DNA from: Pseudeuparius sepicola
Taxonomy: Eukaryota; Arthropoda; Insecta; Coleoptera; Anthribidae
Length of the DNA: 64,000 bases
Direction of reading: 5' to 3'
NCBI GenBank assembly: GCA_963920635.1
Contig: OY987305.1
Coordinates: forward strand, 6,487,153-6,551,152
Below the pieces are notes generated by a model. It was not told where the DNA came from and searched no databases. It saw only the letters and a program-made list of their open reading frames with translations. Within the stretch, counting starts at the first letter, position 1; each line of letters opens with the position of its first letter. Both the position numbers and the translations under genes were made by a program. Below, piece after piece: positions 11,947 through 24,881 of this stretch.

Positions 11947-13285
11947 GTATGCTCAATCTAATGCCCCTTTTGCATTTTTAAAAAAGTTCATGGCTTACTA
12001 GATATTTTGAAGAGTGATTTTTGCTATTTCGTCAGATCTCTGTAGCTCCGTTATTTCTGATTATACAGAAAAACTGTAGAGACAAAAATTGTAGATGATT
12101 TTGGGCTTAATAAGATAATCTAATCCAATTTTTTATGTTATTGTTTGTGATTTTTGAGATATGACATAAACTTGTGTTTTTTTAAATGTAAATCATAGTT
12201 GGCTGTGGCCTTATCAAATCGGCCATTTTTTGGGCTTTCCAAAGATATAATACTCGGCATACCTACCTAGTTATTATAAAAAATAAAAGAGCTATGACTA
12301 ATTTTCTGATTTTTTTTTTAATTTTCACATAGTCAGCCATGGAATATTTTCATAATTACGTTCTATTTTATAATTAGACATACTTCAAACTTTATAATAT
12401 TTTGTTTTTAGCTGGTAACAAAATGTAACAAAATAAAACAAATATAAAAAAACTCCATTCAAATTATTATTATTTTAAAATAAAAAAGGTGTTCAAACAA
12501 TCCACCATTATTATTTATGCAAATATTGCATCTTTTAAAACTGAATTTGTCTCCTTTCTTAGAGAGCGCCTGTCAATACTGGCAATTGCTTCTAAAACAG
12601 CTGTTCTTAATTCAGCAATTGTCTACTTTATTTTGTACTGTTCCCCACAAAAAGAAATCCAAAACAGACAAATCGGGGGATCGGGGCTGCCAGGAAATAG
12701 GTCTATTTCTCCCTATCCAACTATTTGGATAGAGCTGATTTAGGTAATTTCTTACGGGCAAATATTTATGTCATCATGATAATTTTTGTTTTATTTTGTT
12801 ACATTTTGTTACCAGCTTAAAATAAAATATTTGAAAGTTTGAAGTATGTCTTATTATAAAATAGAACGTAATTATGAAAATATTCCATGGCTGACTATGT
12901 GAAAATTAAGAAAAAATACAAAAAATTAGCCATAGCTCTTTTATTTTTTATAATAACTATGCCGAGTATTATATTTTTGGAAAGCTCAAAAAATGGCCAA
13001 TTTGATAAGGCCACAGCCAACTATGATTTACATTTAAAAAAACATAAGTCTGTCATATCTCAAAAGACACAAACAACATAAAAAAATGGATTAGATTATC
13101 TTATTAAGCTCAAAATTATCTACAATTTTTGTCTCTACAGTTTTTCTGTATATTCAGAAATCAGAAATAACGGAGCTACATAGAGATCTGATTAAATAGC
13201 GAAAAATCACTCTTTTCAAAATATCTAGTGAGCCATGAACTTTTTTAAAAATCCAAAAGGCGCAGTAGATTGAGCATTCAAAACT
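11947..13285. mobile_element. Foldback element with about 500-bp arms
   Basis: Bases 11947-12445 are a close reverse complement of 12783-13285. The innermost pair is GCTGGTAACAAAATGTAAC and its complement, around a loop of about 340 bases. The right side continues to 13375 with a CACCCTGTATA end that has no partner on the left, so the left end may be truncated. The element lies just upstream of the transporter's first exon. Confidence 0.85.
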
Positions 13286-13493
13286 GCAATTCTTTCCCCA
13301 TTTAACCTTTGTTCTAGCTTTGCTAGTTTCCGACATTCCCATAGTGGGCATCGAAAAAAACTCACCCTGTATATAAATTTAAAATTAATAGTAAACAATA
13401 TTTTTAAAAACAAGCTTTTATTTAAATGCTCTGAAAAGAAGAAAATAAACTTTGAAATAAATCAAACCAAAGCGAACCCATAATTTTGTTATA

Positions 13494-14240
13494 CAGTGTG
13501 TCCCAATTTGATACTGGACAACTCAGAAATATATGAAGGGCAACAAAAACAAATGGTCTCTATTTTTTTATTGGTAGTCCCAAGGGAGAGTATCTCATAG
13601 GCGGTGGTATTTGGATGGGGTAATTATTATTTCATGGCCTGCTGGGATTTCTTAAAATAGCAAATTTTCAAGAAACCCCATTAGGGATTTTTTACGACAA
13701 AAAAATGTTATTAAGAAAACTTGTTCAGAATGAAAAGCTCCGTGGATTCGCAAAATTTCAAAAGTCTAGGCCTATATACTTTGATTTTTAGGTTTATCCC
13801 CCACTTTCTTCTTAACAGTGTCCTTTCTGGAGCTTTCACGTCAAAATTTTATTTTGTCACGATAATCAAGTTGCCTAAATAATATTTTGATGTAAAAGCT
13901 CCAGAAAGGACACATTTCTAAGAAAAAAGTGGAATAAAAAGACAAAAAAACTAAAAATCAAAGTACGCCTAGCCTTTTGAAATTTTGCAAATTTACTCAG
14001 TTTTTTATTCTGAACAAGTCTTCTTAATAACATTTTGTCGTAAAAAAATCGCCATAATAGGGCTTCTTGAAAATTTGCATTCTAAAAAATCCTAGCAGGC
14101 CATGAAATAATTACCCCATCCAAATACCACCGCCTACGAGATACTCTCCCTTGGGACTACCAATAAAAAAATAGAGACCATTTGTTTTGCTTGCCCTTCA
14201 TATATTTCTGAGGTGTCCAGTATCAAATTGGGACACATAG
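13494..14240. mobile_element. Foldback element, almost fully palindromic
   Basis: From CAGTGTGTCCCAATTTG at the left to CAAATTGGGACACATAG at the right, the halves are near-complements down to a centre at about 13868. The end sequence resembles that of the 9466-10871 element (C-A-rich then TGTCCC), and a TA precedes the left end. No protein-coding capacity. Confidence 0.83.
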
Positions 14241-14245
14241 ACAAT

Positions 14246-14609
14246 AATTTCGATGCCCACCATTGGTATCTCGGCTGTGGTTGCACGAAACTTACGGGGC
14301 CTGAAAAATTTATGAAAACGGCATCGAGTTGGTCATGACCACGAACCTAAAAAAACTACCTACCAAGTTTCATTAAATTCCGGTAACCCATGTGGAAGAT
14401 ACAAAGTTTTGAAAAAATCAAATTTTGCCATTTTGTGAGTATAAATCACGAACGAAGCAAGATCATATCATCTGATATTTAATTACGGAATATATTGTAG
14501 AGGGTATGATAGCGCAACTTTTGTCTAATTTGACAATTTGACCGGTGATGTATTTTTCATAGTTTATTTTTTAATCCCAGATACCAATAGTGGGCATCGA
14601 AATTGTAAC
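14246..14609. mobile_element. Short MITE with about 30-bp TIRs
   Basis: AATTTCGATGCCCACCATTGG at the left is matched by CCAATAGTGGGCATCGAAATT at the right. The same GTGGGCATCGA end also occurs at 13344-13354, next to the preceding foldback, so an end of this family lies there too. Confidence 0.7.
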
Positions 14610-14765
14610 CACCGTGTATATATTATACAATAATTGTATATGATATAAAAACTTGTCGCAAAAATATATCTTGAAAGTAATTCTAAGTAGAAAATGTATT
14701 TCTCTATAAAAGAAATTTACACACGAAAATTTGGCGATAAGCTTTTAAGTATATCATATCATATA

Positions 14766-15250
14766 CAGTGACTGGCAGAAAGTTGGACACAAATGGAAAA
14801 CTTTTTTATTATTAATTTCTCAGAAAATTGTATTCTTGATAAAAGTCGGTGCATCATTTCAAACTCAAAACGCACATATCAAAATTTAAATATCTCTTTT
14901 TGGATACGAGGTAGATTCAAAAATGTCAAAATAATTCACGAGTAAAGTACCCTTATTTTTTAAAATACGGTAAAAAGTTACGTAAAAAGTTGTTTGGAAT
15001 CAAAGGTGTATGTCAGATTTAAAGTCCCAGCCACCTAGAAAAAAAAAAGAAATTTAACTTTTTCTGTATTTTTTCCACCACCCTGAGTATTACAAAAAAC
15101 AAAATAACACAAGAGCAACTTATCATCGGATAATACATGAATTTGCTACTAAACTTTAATTTTGTTCGATTAGCAACTAGAAATTTAAATTAATCGAAAT
15201 CAGCGTTTAAAAATATTAAATTTTTGTGTCCAACTTTCTGCCGGTCACTG
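14766..15250. mobile_element. Tc1/mariner-like MITE, TA target duplication
   Basis: CAGTGACTGGCAGAAAGTTG at the left matches the complement of CAACTTTCTGCCGGTCACTG at the right. The element has CAGTG termini and TA on both sides (14764-14765 and 15251-15252). It is 485 bp with no coding frame. It sits at the edge of an imperfect palindrome (14632-14765) whose core resembles the palindrome at 1-237. Confidence 0.88.
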
Positions 15251-16872
15251 TATAAATAATTTTCTTGAATAAAATTCCTGGTATTCGACCGTATAAAAAT
15301 TATATATTAACACAATTTTTTTTTTCATTAAAAATGAGTTTCGGCACTTATTGCCATCATCAGTTTTTTTTATATAATTACAATTTGTTATCTAGGAGAG
15401 AAAGGTTGTTTTTTGTTAATTCTTAGGTGGTAACCATACAAAGGATAAAATTTAGAACAAACGTAATACATTTAAATATTATTAATAAATAAAATCAACA
15501 GTTTAAAATGTGACCCAAAACACCTGTTTACTAAAAATTCGAAAAATAAAATTTTCACCTAATAACCACTTTCAAATTTTACAGAATAATAATTGTACTA
15601 TTTAAAGTTACAAAAAGTTCCCATATAATCCCTTTACCTATAATAATGTACGAAAGTACCTAGCGTTTTCATGTCAGCCACGTCTATACTTGACTATAGA
15701 TTCTAGGGCGAGCCGTAGGCGAGTCCTGGAAGGTAACCTACCCTTAGTGTTCTGTGTTACTCTACACGCGAAATCGAAATCGAAATTAATAGGGAACATG
15801 ATGATGTGATTTGGGAGTTGAGACCTGCAGAGTTGCTTCAGCAAACAGAGAGGAGGGAATAAAGCAGAGGGGTCGACTGCTGGACTCTTATAAAAGAATT
15901 GACAAGAAGCCATAAGCGAATTCTGTAGGTAGCGACCGAAGCCAGAAAATGGCATTAAAAACTGCATTTGACAACACCGCATGGTGGACATACGGGAACC
16001 GCGGGTTTGGCTGAGCTTATCAAAACACTAAAACAGTTTACAGTCACCCACCACGCACCACAGACCAGACAGTAAATAATGTATTATTATTCTTTCATAT
16101 TTTCATAATACCTACACGAATGAGGAAACCAACTACTTGACTTGAACCCCACCCCCTTCTAATAAATGTTTGTATATTATAATATTCCTCTGTTGTTGGA
16201 AATTTAATAGAATCCCGCCTATCCTAATTATTTGAAATATTTGATTATTTTAGCGGAATTTTCTGGATAAAACGTCATTTAAATCAGACTTCATCTGGCT
16301 ACACCCAGTTTCCATCCATTCGCCGCGCGTCACGTTCGTAATGAACTAGTAGTTTATGCCGAGAACAACAAAGTTTTATCATTTTGTTTTCCTTTGTGGG
16401 ATCCGAGGAATGGTCTGTTTTTAATTAGATCTAATAATGTGGTGGAATAGAATGATTGTTTCGTGGAATGAAGGCAAATTATTTTATATTAGCATTTACA
16501 TTATTGCCACCGGCGATTTGCACTGCTTCAAACTAGTAACTTTGGTAAAATTTATGTAATTTTTAGTGTTTGGATATGAAATTAAATTGCAAAGTATAAT
16601 TAATATCCAGCCTTAGCGCAGGTGTCAATTAAAAACAAATTTTAAAAATATATTTATATTTGAAAACAAATTAACAATATCTCAAAATATAGGTATGTAT
16701 ATAGTTACCTTCCGTGGTCGAAATAATATAATTTTGAATATACATACAAAATGAAGTATGCAAGTATTTTTTTAGTGTTGGACACAATACATCAATTAGA
16801 ATAAATGAGCGTGTTTTGTCTTTTATTGTGATTGATAAAATTGTAAAATTCCAAAAATCAAATTCTTAAGAT
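15251..16872. other. Intergenic, nothing recognised
   Basis: AT-rich DNA between the 14.8-kb MITE and the 3' end of Jagunal. No gene or clear repeat structure is seen. A 105-codon open frame at 15674-15991 on the minus strand has no recognisable motif. Confidence 0.45.
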
Positions 16873-19117
16873 TTAATCGATCTTTCGAATCCCTCTCGAT
16901 CTCCAGGCTGTTATTAAGTTGTATGCAAAATTCATAGAAAACATATGGACTTGCAAAGCTAGCAAGATAAATGCATACTGCAATAGTCCATAGGGATAAC
17001 CCTAAAAAATAAATTTAAAAATGTGAGGGTTTACAACTCCATTCCTAAAAACATCAGGAATTTTGTCAAGAGTAGAGGAATACAAGATTGATATTTTCGT
17101 GATATTTAGGAACTATTATGACAAAATTTCCCAACTTTTCAGGCTACAAACTTTAATTTTGCAAGAATGACAAGAACTAAAGATCGATTGGACCATGAGA
17201 ACTTTATTTTTGTCACTCCTGATCCAACCCAGGTCAATGATAAACGTAACGTGCCTGCCATATTTGAATGTCTTCCAGTTCTTCCCCATTTTCATAGGTG
17301 AGATATGTACACACATCAGAAAAATAGTAAATAACAGCATATACAAGCGGAAAGAACCCAAAAAGGACTAGTCCAACCATATAGTTTCGCATTGGGGCAA
17401 CTTTGTTCTTCTTTATTGCATCTAAACCAAGAAATGACAGCAGAAGACTTACACACCAAATATATTCCCACCATAGAGGCTGTAACAACAGAATAAAATT
17501 TTAAGTGAAAAATTTTTAATTTATTAACCTTCCCGAAGTCACACAGTTTTTATTTTATTTCAAGGATTTGAAAACTACATTGGATTGAATTAAAACATGT
17601 TGTAAATCCTGAAAGGTTAATAATAGAACCTGGACAAAGTATTTATGCATGTATGTACCAGTACATCTTTTGGCTGCTAGTATTTATAATTTGGAGGCCA
17701 ACAACAGGCTAAGAGTTCACAAATGGATTTGAAAAATAATTCTTGTCAGAAAAGTTTCCATTTTTATAGAATTTCATCAAATTGGAGTTAAGGTAAGTTT
17801 ACGATTATATTGGGAATAAAGCCCTTCTGACAAAAAGGTTCTTTTCGATTTGGGACCCACACTCCCAAAACATATCAGTAGGTTTAACGTATAGGTAAGT
17901 ATACTAAAAACTAAAAATTATCAATTTAAAAGTGGTGTATGAAAAAGTGGTTCATGCAGCAACTTTATCTTCTTATTTATGTTTTTGCTTTATGTTTTAC
18001 TTTAAAGAAATAAAATAAACGTTCAGGCAGCTTACTTTTTAAAAATTATTTGCAATAAAGCACGTGTTCAGGCAGCTTGCTTTTTAAAAATTATTTGCAC
18101 ATGCGCAATTTGGGTGATTATGGAACATACTGTATGCACCGCCGGATTTTCTTGAAATTTTGGTTTTGCGATATTTGGTTATAATCGAGATGAATTAAGC
18201 TGAAATTGATCACCACCCTATTTTGCACCTTCTGCAGCATCGAAACTTCGCGAAAACCCGCGAAAAAAACGAAATTTTGAAAGATTTATGCCGTGTTTAC
18301 GACGTCCGGCCCGGCCGCTGTTTTCGCCCGACATTCGGCGCGCGCCGAAAAGTGGGGTCAAAACGAAATTTGAAAATTCATTTTCTCAGAAACTACGGCC
18401 GACCTCAAAAAACTGAGGTCAGATTCGTGTTCAGGGACCTCGAAAATAGGGGGGTAGCCAAAATTTCAAGAAAATCGGGCGGTGTATACAGTACGTTCCA
18501 TAATTACGGTAGTTGACAATAGTTTTCATTTGGCAAACAATTTTGTTTTTCTTGGTCATTTACAAAACGACGCGTGCGCAGTTCTAACTGCTTTCAGAAA
18601 AATAAAGATTATAAAGAAAAATTTGAAATTTCCCAACTTGTAAAAGCAAAAACTTTAAAGCAAAACTGTTGCCTGAATGCTTCTATTATTTTACAATATG
18701 TTCAAATTTTAGAAGATAAAGCATAAAGATAAAGTTGCTGCATGAACCAGGCTTAAGTATATATTATTTAATCTCACCTTAGGAATGCTAAGTTCTTCAA
18801 TTTCTAATATAAATATATCCAATTTATCTAAAATGTCGGCTGATAATTTTGCTAACATTGCAAAGAAAAGAAGGTAATGGAAAAATATGCAGTACTTAAG
18901 TCTTGATTTGTTTAAAGCACTGAAACAAAATATAATTAACATTACATTATTTAATAATTTCAAGATTTGGCATATATTCAAATATGCTGGCATAGTGGCC
19001 AACATATTAAGGTTAGGGTTTTTACCTTATTTGATAATGGGTTGCGACTCGTTGTCTGAATGCATGATCCAAGCCATCGGTTCCTGGAGGGATGTAATGC
19101 AACCCCTTTGTGGCCAT
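16873..19117 (-). CDS. jagn: Jagunal homologue, 4 exons, 195 aa
   Basis: Exons in transcript order are 19117-19026, 18919-18778, 17479-17255 and 17001-16873 (stop TAA at 16875-16873). The junctions keep frame: phase 2, then 0, then 0. The protein matches Drosophila Jagunal along its length: FRQRVATHYQIS, LNKSRLKYCIFFHYLLFFAM, DILDKLDIFILEIEEL, LWWEYIW and GYPYGLLQYAF. Total length (195 aa) is close to the fly protein's roughly 197. Jagunal is an ER membrane protein needed for ER organisation and secretory traffic in oocytes; in humans JAGN1 is needed in neutrophils. Four hydrophobic segments are visible near 40-60, 81-100, 110-133 and 157-182, and the short basic tail ends RKID. ATG 19117 has A at -3 and G at +4. 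Intron 3 appears to begin GC rather than GT. Confidence 0.93.
17949..18748. mobile_element. MITE in Jagunal intron 2 with a perfect 23-bp TIR
   Basis: GGTTCATGCAGCAACTTTAT at 17949 has its exact complement ending at 18748, extending to 23 bases. Two direct copies of a block beginning GTTCAGGCAGCTT (about 18024 and 18066) lie inside. The element hosts a second nested element at 18118-18506. Confidence 0.75.
18118..18506. mobile_element. Nested MITE, about 45-bp TIRs
   Basis: The left end (TATGGAACATACTGTATGCAC, then a CCGATTTTCTTGAAATTTTGG-like stretch) is complemented by the right end GTATACAGTACGTTCCATA. The subterminal CCAAAATTTCAAGAAAATCG block is shared with the element at 2572-3266. It is inserted within the 17949-18748 MITE. 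Confidence 0.75.
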
Positions 19118-19372
19118 CTTACTTACTTTTCATTAATGCTTTTCTAAATTAACCTACAGAGCCTAAACCTAATAATAACACCAGCCCCAGACCCCAGTTC
19201 CAATCTAACCTTTTTTTTTTCAAGTGCCAAAACTGACAAGCGCAACGTGACTGACTTTCGTCCGACATCTGACATTCGTCAATTGTCAATTGTTGCCAGC
19301 TGACGATCTAACCACAATCACAGAATATGGATAGGATTACAAAATATAAAGGATCATAAATATAAAAGGTTT

Positions 19373-19470
19373 TTTCTGACCCAGTTCCCGGAGATCTAAT
19401 TGATTGAAAACAGAATTGGAATTACTTTTCTGCATTCTGATTCGCTAGAACTGGTTCAGAACTATGTGTT
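19373..19470. repeat. GTTCTGAACC-family repeat fragment
   Basis: A copy of a repeat built from GAACTGGTTCAGAAC / GTTCTGAACCAGTTCT and TTCTGCATTCTGATTCG. Further copies lie at 23905-23985 and 24880-25260. Confidence 0.7.
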
Positions 19471-19824
19471 GGAACACACTGTAGAAAACTCTTTTAGGCA
19501 AGGCGCGTCGCACTGAAGTAGTTGCAGGTACTGTGCAGTGGCACAGAGCCACAGCCAGGGGGGGGGGCAGGCAGGGCAACGCCCTGCCTGGAAGAATGTT
19601 TGCCCTTCCTGAGCCACAAGTTCACCATTGGGAAAAAACGAGGAAAAAGACATCATGATGATTTTTAAATTTATTATTATATTTCATTTAAACTGAATTT
19701 GTCCTTAAATTTTCTAAAAAAAAATCCATGATGTGCATTGTAGTGAGCAGACAACCTCTAAGTACTCGCTTAAAAAACAATAATATTTATTGCCCCACCT
19801 AGGGCTGTTCGATCTCCATGGCAC

Positions 19825-20240
19825 ATAAATCGATACTGAAAAAATATCGATATAATCGATCTTATCCATAAAATCGATCTTATCGATCATATTGACAAAA
19901 TCGATCTTATCGATAAAATCCATCTTATCGATATAATTGATCTTATTGATAAAATCGATATAATCAATTTTATTTAAGAAGCTAGACAAAAAAAGGCCGA
20001 TCGGCTTGTTGCGGGCGCGGTCTGGACGCAATGTTTAAAATTTAAAAAGTAAGATATAATTGGAAAGATCGATAAAATCAAAAATATCGATAAAATCGAA
20101 AAGATCGATAAAATCGAAAAGATCGATAAAATCGAAAAGATCAATAGAATCGAAAAGATCGAAAATATCGATATTTCGATTTATCGAAATTGAATATCGA
20201 GTACGATAGTATCGATACTTTCGATTTTATCGATATTTTG
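19825..20240. repeat. ATCGAT-rich simple repeat cluster
   Basis: Dozens of copies of ATCGAT or a one-base variant occur in degenerate arrays such as GATCGATAAAATCGAAAA (about 18-20-bp period at 20065-20160). The left half runs in the opposite sense (ATCGATCTTATCGATAAAA), so the cluster is loosely palindromic. A minus-strand frame rich in Ile/Asp/Lys is produced by the repeat alone. Confidence 0.85.
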
Positions 20241-20419
20241 TCTCAGGCCTACGCCACCTTCGAACAAATTTCAATTTACCTATACCCTACTAAAAAATTA
20301 TAGACATGATGTGGTCCTTTGAAAGAATATGATAATTTAAAGGCACTATGAGCACTAACTTTTATTTTTACTTGCGTTGAATGAAGGAATAATAAGAAAT
20401 GCAGCCTTACGGGACGCAG

Positions 20420-21405
20420 CGTAGCCGAAAACAGTGGCGGCGATAAGGATGCGGGGGGCCCCCCGCCAAATTTTGCCAAGATGCATACATGTGGTAATAA
20501 AATATGGAAATACCGAAATTTTGGCTAAGATGCTAAATTATAAGAAAAAAGCTGGGATATATAAATTTTATTTTAAGTTGTTCTACCTACTTGGGAAATG
20601 TTCTGTATTATAACGAGTATTAAAGCGTAGCTTAAGAAAAACTGGGCATGTCTAATGTCTCAATCTGTCTGGTGCTTAGTAAAAAAAACATCACGTGACG
20701 TCGCAGAATTGATGTATTGTGCTATTTGTGCTAATAATAATAATTTTTAAGCTAAAACGGAGCTACCAACGCAGGGAAGAACGGCATACTAAGCCCCCTA
20801 ATCTCAAAATGGCCCGTAACTTGGAAGAAAATATAAATCGAAAATTTGATTTAAAAAAAAAATAGCTCTTTTACTAGTGTTGAATTTTAAGTATAAATTA
20901 ATATCAGAAAAATTGATCTAAATAAAGTTAATTGGCGCCATCTGCTACAAACACACAACCCGCCGGCAAAATCCGTAAAAATTGGTCAAAATATGCAGGA
21001 AAGATAAAAACATGGCACATAATAGGTTAATAAAAAAAACTACAAATCTTAATTCGTAGTAACAGAGTGTACAAAAGTATCTACTCAACAATAGAAGTGA
21101 ATATTTTTCGTAATAATTACCTCTATAAGAGTTTAAACGCACAAAATTTGACAAAAATTTGCATTTTTTCGTGTTTTTCGGGGTGTTTTAATAATTTACT
21201 AACAATCTGCTAATTGTTTCCTGAAATAGAAATCATCTAAGTCGTTTGGTCGACACCGATTTTCAGCCTAATAGCCTTAATATTTTGCAAAAATTAATAT
21301 TAGTGGATGGATCAGTTTTTAGGGGCCCCTTCCGGAGCTGGGCCCCCCCGCACGGAGGGCTCTGCGGGCGCCTTATCGCCGCCAGTGCCCGAAAAGCGTC
21401 CTTGA
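20420..21405. mobile_element. Probable MITE with GC-rich ends
   Basis: The left sequence AGTGGCGGCGATAAGG, followed by a G run, has its complement in CCTTATCGCCGCCAGTGCCCG near 21373-21395. Between them is AT-rich non-coding DNA. Exact ends and target duplication were not resolved. Confidence 0.55.
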
Positions 21406-22778
21406 TAGAAAAGCGTCCGAGACAAAAAATACATATTATCCTTCCAGAAAATATATAAAATTGTACCGTTAGCCCGTTGCAAAGGGATCGGTGTTCTCAA
21501 GAACATAAACAAGTCCGTGGTCGCTACGGGCAAGCAGGGTAAGCACACGCAAGAACGGTGTGCGCCTAGCGTTCTTGAGCACACGCCGACCCGACACGCA
21601 ATTTTATATATGGCGCTGCGCCTCTTACTATTCCTCACTCAACGACCAAAGGTAGTTATTGGTAGTTCCTTACCACCGCACCGCACACTAACCTTGACCA
21701 CTGCAACGTCGCGCGACGGTGCCAGCTCCACCAACTGTTCTTCTTCTACTCACCTAGACATTTCAAGAGGGAAAATAACTCAGAAAAATAAAAAACATAG
21801 AAATGGCATCTGTAGATTGAAATGTTTGTAAGGGGTAGCACTTTTTATACTCTTATTATTTATTTACTAGTTAAAGTTTAACAGCGTTGCCGATAATTCA
21901 TAATGAAAAACTTATTTCTCTGGTAAATTAAGATAATCTTCAAGAACAAATTGCAAAAAATAATAGTTTTGCAACAGTGGTTTCCGTTGTATGTAGGGAC
22001 TAGGGACATACCCAATCAGTTGCAAATACGTTTGCTTTGAAGTAAATAATGGTAGATAATATATGATATTTATGTATTGATGAGATAAGGTCTGCCTGAC
22101 TAATAGGTGAATCTAGTATTTATAATTATCTAGACACTTATTAGGCAGTATTTATATACTACGTGTAGTACCTACTTAATCTGTGATACAACTAAGGAAA
22201 CAATAATATACCTACAATTACCAATACCAATCGCACAATCTGACAAACGCGCAAATCGGTCAAGAGTGTGCCTCTCCTTGTGTTTGACATAACTGGTGCT
22301 GTGTCTTTTAGAAGCAATTTTTCGCTGTTTTTAAGCGTTTCTTAAGTATTTGTCGGTTTAAAATGCTTATATAGACAATTAAGTTATACGTTATGGGCAA
22401 AAAAAGTGTATTGTTTGCAAATCAAGCAACTCGCCAAAGGAGGTTACAGATCATGTGTAAGTACATAGACCATAGGCGTACCTAGTTCGGGGCACGGTAA
22501 AAGATACCAGAGGGAAAATAATTCTCAACATGGGTATCAAACGAAATGGCTCGACGGGTAGAAAACAATAAGGTGAATGACGTCATAATAAATCTAATAT
22601 GGCGGCCTCCCCAAGACGGTGGATTGCCTAATTCTTCACAACATCCTTGACTGACGTCATACTAAATCCAATAGGGCGGATGCCCGATGCCCCAAGATGG
22701 CGGACTAAATTTCTTTACCACCCTTCTGAGATGGGAATCAAATAGGTACTAAAAAAGCACAAAATAAAATAAATAATA
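21406..22778. other. Intergenic, nothing firm
   Basis: A moderately GC-rich stretch (21470-21760) includes short inverted repeats around CAAGAACG / CGTTCTTG. The area 22570-22720 carries two TGACGTCAT motifs near GGCGG words, recalling the 122-bp satellite. No gene was recognised. Confidence 0.4.
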
Positions 22779-23130
22779 AAAAAACCTTTTTAAAAACAAG
22801 CTTTTATTTAAGTAAGCGATTTACTAAAACGGATAAAATAAGTTTAGGTTTTCGTTAAGATAATTCATCAACGCCAAACTGCGACAAGCTTTTTAAAATC
22901 AAAAAGCTTGTCACGCAAACTGTAAAGAAAATATATTCTTTGGCATGTACTTGCGTATCAACCAATCACTGTCCGATAAACTTACTTTTATGAACATTTC
23001 GCGCGACGAGCTTTTTAATTTAAAAAGCTTGCCGCAGTGTGGCATTGAATTATCTTAACGAAAGCCTAAACTTATTTTATCCGTTTTAGTTCATGGCTTA
23101 AATAAAAGCTTGTTTTTAAAAAGTTTTTAT
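22779..23130. mobile_element. Foldback element with AGCTTTTATTTAA ends
   Basis: Arms of about 150 bp begin TTTTTAAAAACAAGCTTTTA and end with its complement. Each arm contains its own small hairpin (AAGCTTTTT and complement). The end sequence and the GCGACAAGCTTTT core are shared with the palindrome at 1-270. Confidence 0.83.
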
Positions 23131-23744
23131 TTTTTATTTTTTTATATTGTGTTCGCCGAACAATCCCCAACTAGTAACTGTCAATAACATTGATAAGTTT
23201 GAATTTTGGAATTGACGCGTACCTACTAGTTGTACCTGGGGTTACACTTCAATTTTTATAAAAAAATTGAGATATAAAGGCAAATATATTTTTTCCTATG
23301 TTTATAACTATTTTAAAAAAATAAGAGGTACGCCACTGCTTTGTAATCGTTACCACCAGATCTGTCACCCGAACTGTAAACATAATTTTTTTATTATGGG
23401 AAGAAACTTGCCAAAACAAAGCCAGTTCTACGTTTTTTATTTTTCTGAGGAAAATAAATAGCCAAAGCAATATAAAAAATTTAGGCACAAACTAAAGTAA
23501 ACAAGAAACGCGCCTTTGACTGCAAGCGTCAAATGAATATGCCAAAAACGTCTGTGTGGGCCTATCTATGGCTGGAAGCGTTAAATGTTTAGGGAGTTAC
23601 TAACTCGCCAATTCACATGTAAACTTAACTTAAACTTAAATTTGCGCCTTCGCCTTCGTCCCCTTGCCTCTCTCACTCCCTTTCCTTCCAAGTCTTCGAA
23701 TGTCCGAACTTTCCTGTAAACTAACCTTGGCCGTTCCCAAGAAA

Positions 23745-23875
23745 CGATATTCTAGTAGGTTCATGCCAGAGATATGGAGACCTCCATATCTCTGCTCCAT
23801 GCGCGTTCTCCCCAGAGATATGGAGGAAGAGAATGTGCTTTGACCTCAGACTAATGAATAAATAGTCTGAGGTTT
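23745..23875. repeat. Two small perfect hairpins
   Basis: AGAGATATGGAG and its exact complement are separated by two bases, followed by CCTCAGACTA...TAGTCTGAGG with a 9-base loop. They may be parts of a decayed foldback element. Confidence 0.6.
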
Positions 23876-23983
23876 TGACCCACTGCGCATCCGATTTTTG
23901 TTGGAACAAACCCAGTTCTGAACCAGTTCTTAGGGATCTAATTGCTTGAGAACAGTTCTGGAATTACTTTTCTGCATTCTGAC

Positions 23984-24881
23984 CACATACCTATATAATA
24001 CATATACGGCGCAAAAGAGACGACCGACCGGGGTAACTTTTCAATCAAGGACGGCGGCCATTTGTACCCTTATTTAAGGCGGGAATTTTAAAACGCTTAA
24101 AATTAAATCCATAAAACCCGGTTTCTCAGGATTTTCTTAGAGTTAAGGTGAACTGTAAGTAAACCCTTAACGACTAACAATAACAATGGTCGTACACTTA
24201 ACGCTAAGAAGTAGATAGAAACCGATTCTAAGCATTTCATTGCTCCAAATATGTAAGTATTCTGCTTGGTTTATATTTTCCTTTTTTTAATAAGCTTGTT
24301 TTCACATAACACAAAATGACTGTATTTTACTCACAGAAGAAAGCAAAACCTAAAAAAGGCAGCTGTATAAATTATACAACTTCAAGGTAGAATTATTTTT
24401 ATTAAAAAAACGCAATAGGTACTCTGTAAAATCTAATGCAGCAAAAATACCTACCTATATTAGATATTATTTTGTACAGAAGTAATAACTTACCTGTAAA
24501 ATTTAATATAACTTTCAGGAGGCACCAGTCTTTTGAGATTTTTGCAATTCTTTACAAAGCAAGCCATTGTTCTCGTCTAGTCGTAATAATCCACATACCT
24601 ATAGGTATGTGTAATAATCACAGCAAAACACTTTCTTGTATGTAAGCACTACACTGTCACTAAAAAACGGTTAGTAAAAGGCTATTTTCGAAATACCTAG
24701 ATAACAAAAACTTGTGGGAAAACCGAAAACGAGCAGGGAAAACGAATAAACACAAAACAGCTGTTCCGATAAATGTCAATATAAGGGTACAAATGGCGGC
24801 ATCATGCATCCTTTACTATGACCCGCGCACTAGCGTGCGCAGACGGTTAAAAATCGGTATATGTATTATATAGGTATGTGG
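23984..24881. mobile_element. DNA transposon remnant or MITE with a perfect 25-bp TIR
   Basis: CCACATACCTATATAATACA (25 bases in all) has an exact complement at 24857-24881. Inner sequences (GGCGGCCATTTGTACCCTTAT and complement) extend the symmetry. TTCTGA flanks both sides, and the flanks belong to the GTTCTGAACC repeat, so this element inserted into that repeat. No transposase is recognised. Confidence 0.78.

Noticed and set aside
19714..20031. Minus-strand frame rich in Ile/Asp/Lys
   Set aside because: Produced entirely by the ATCGAT simple repeat.
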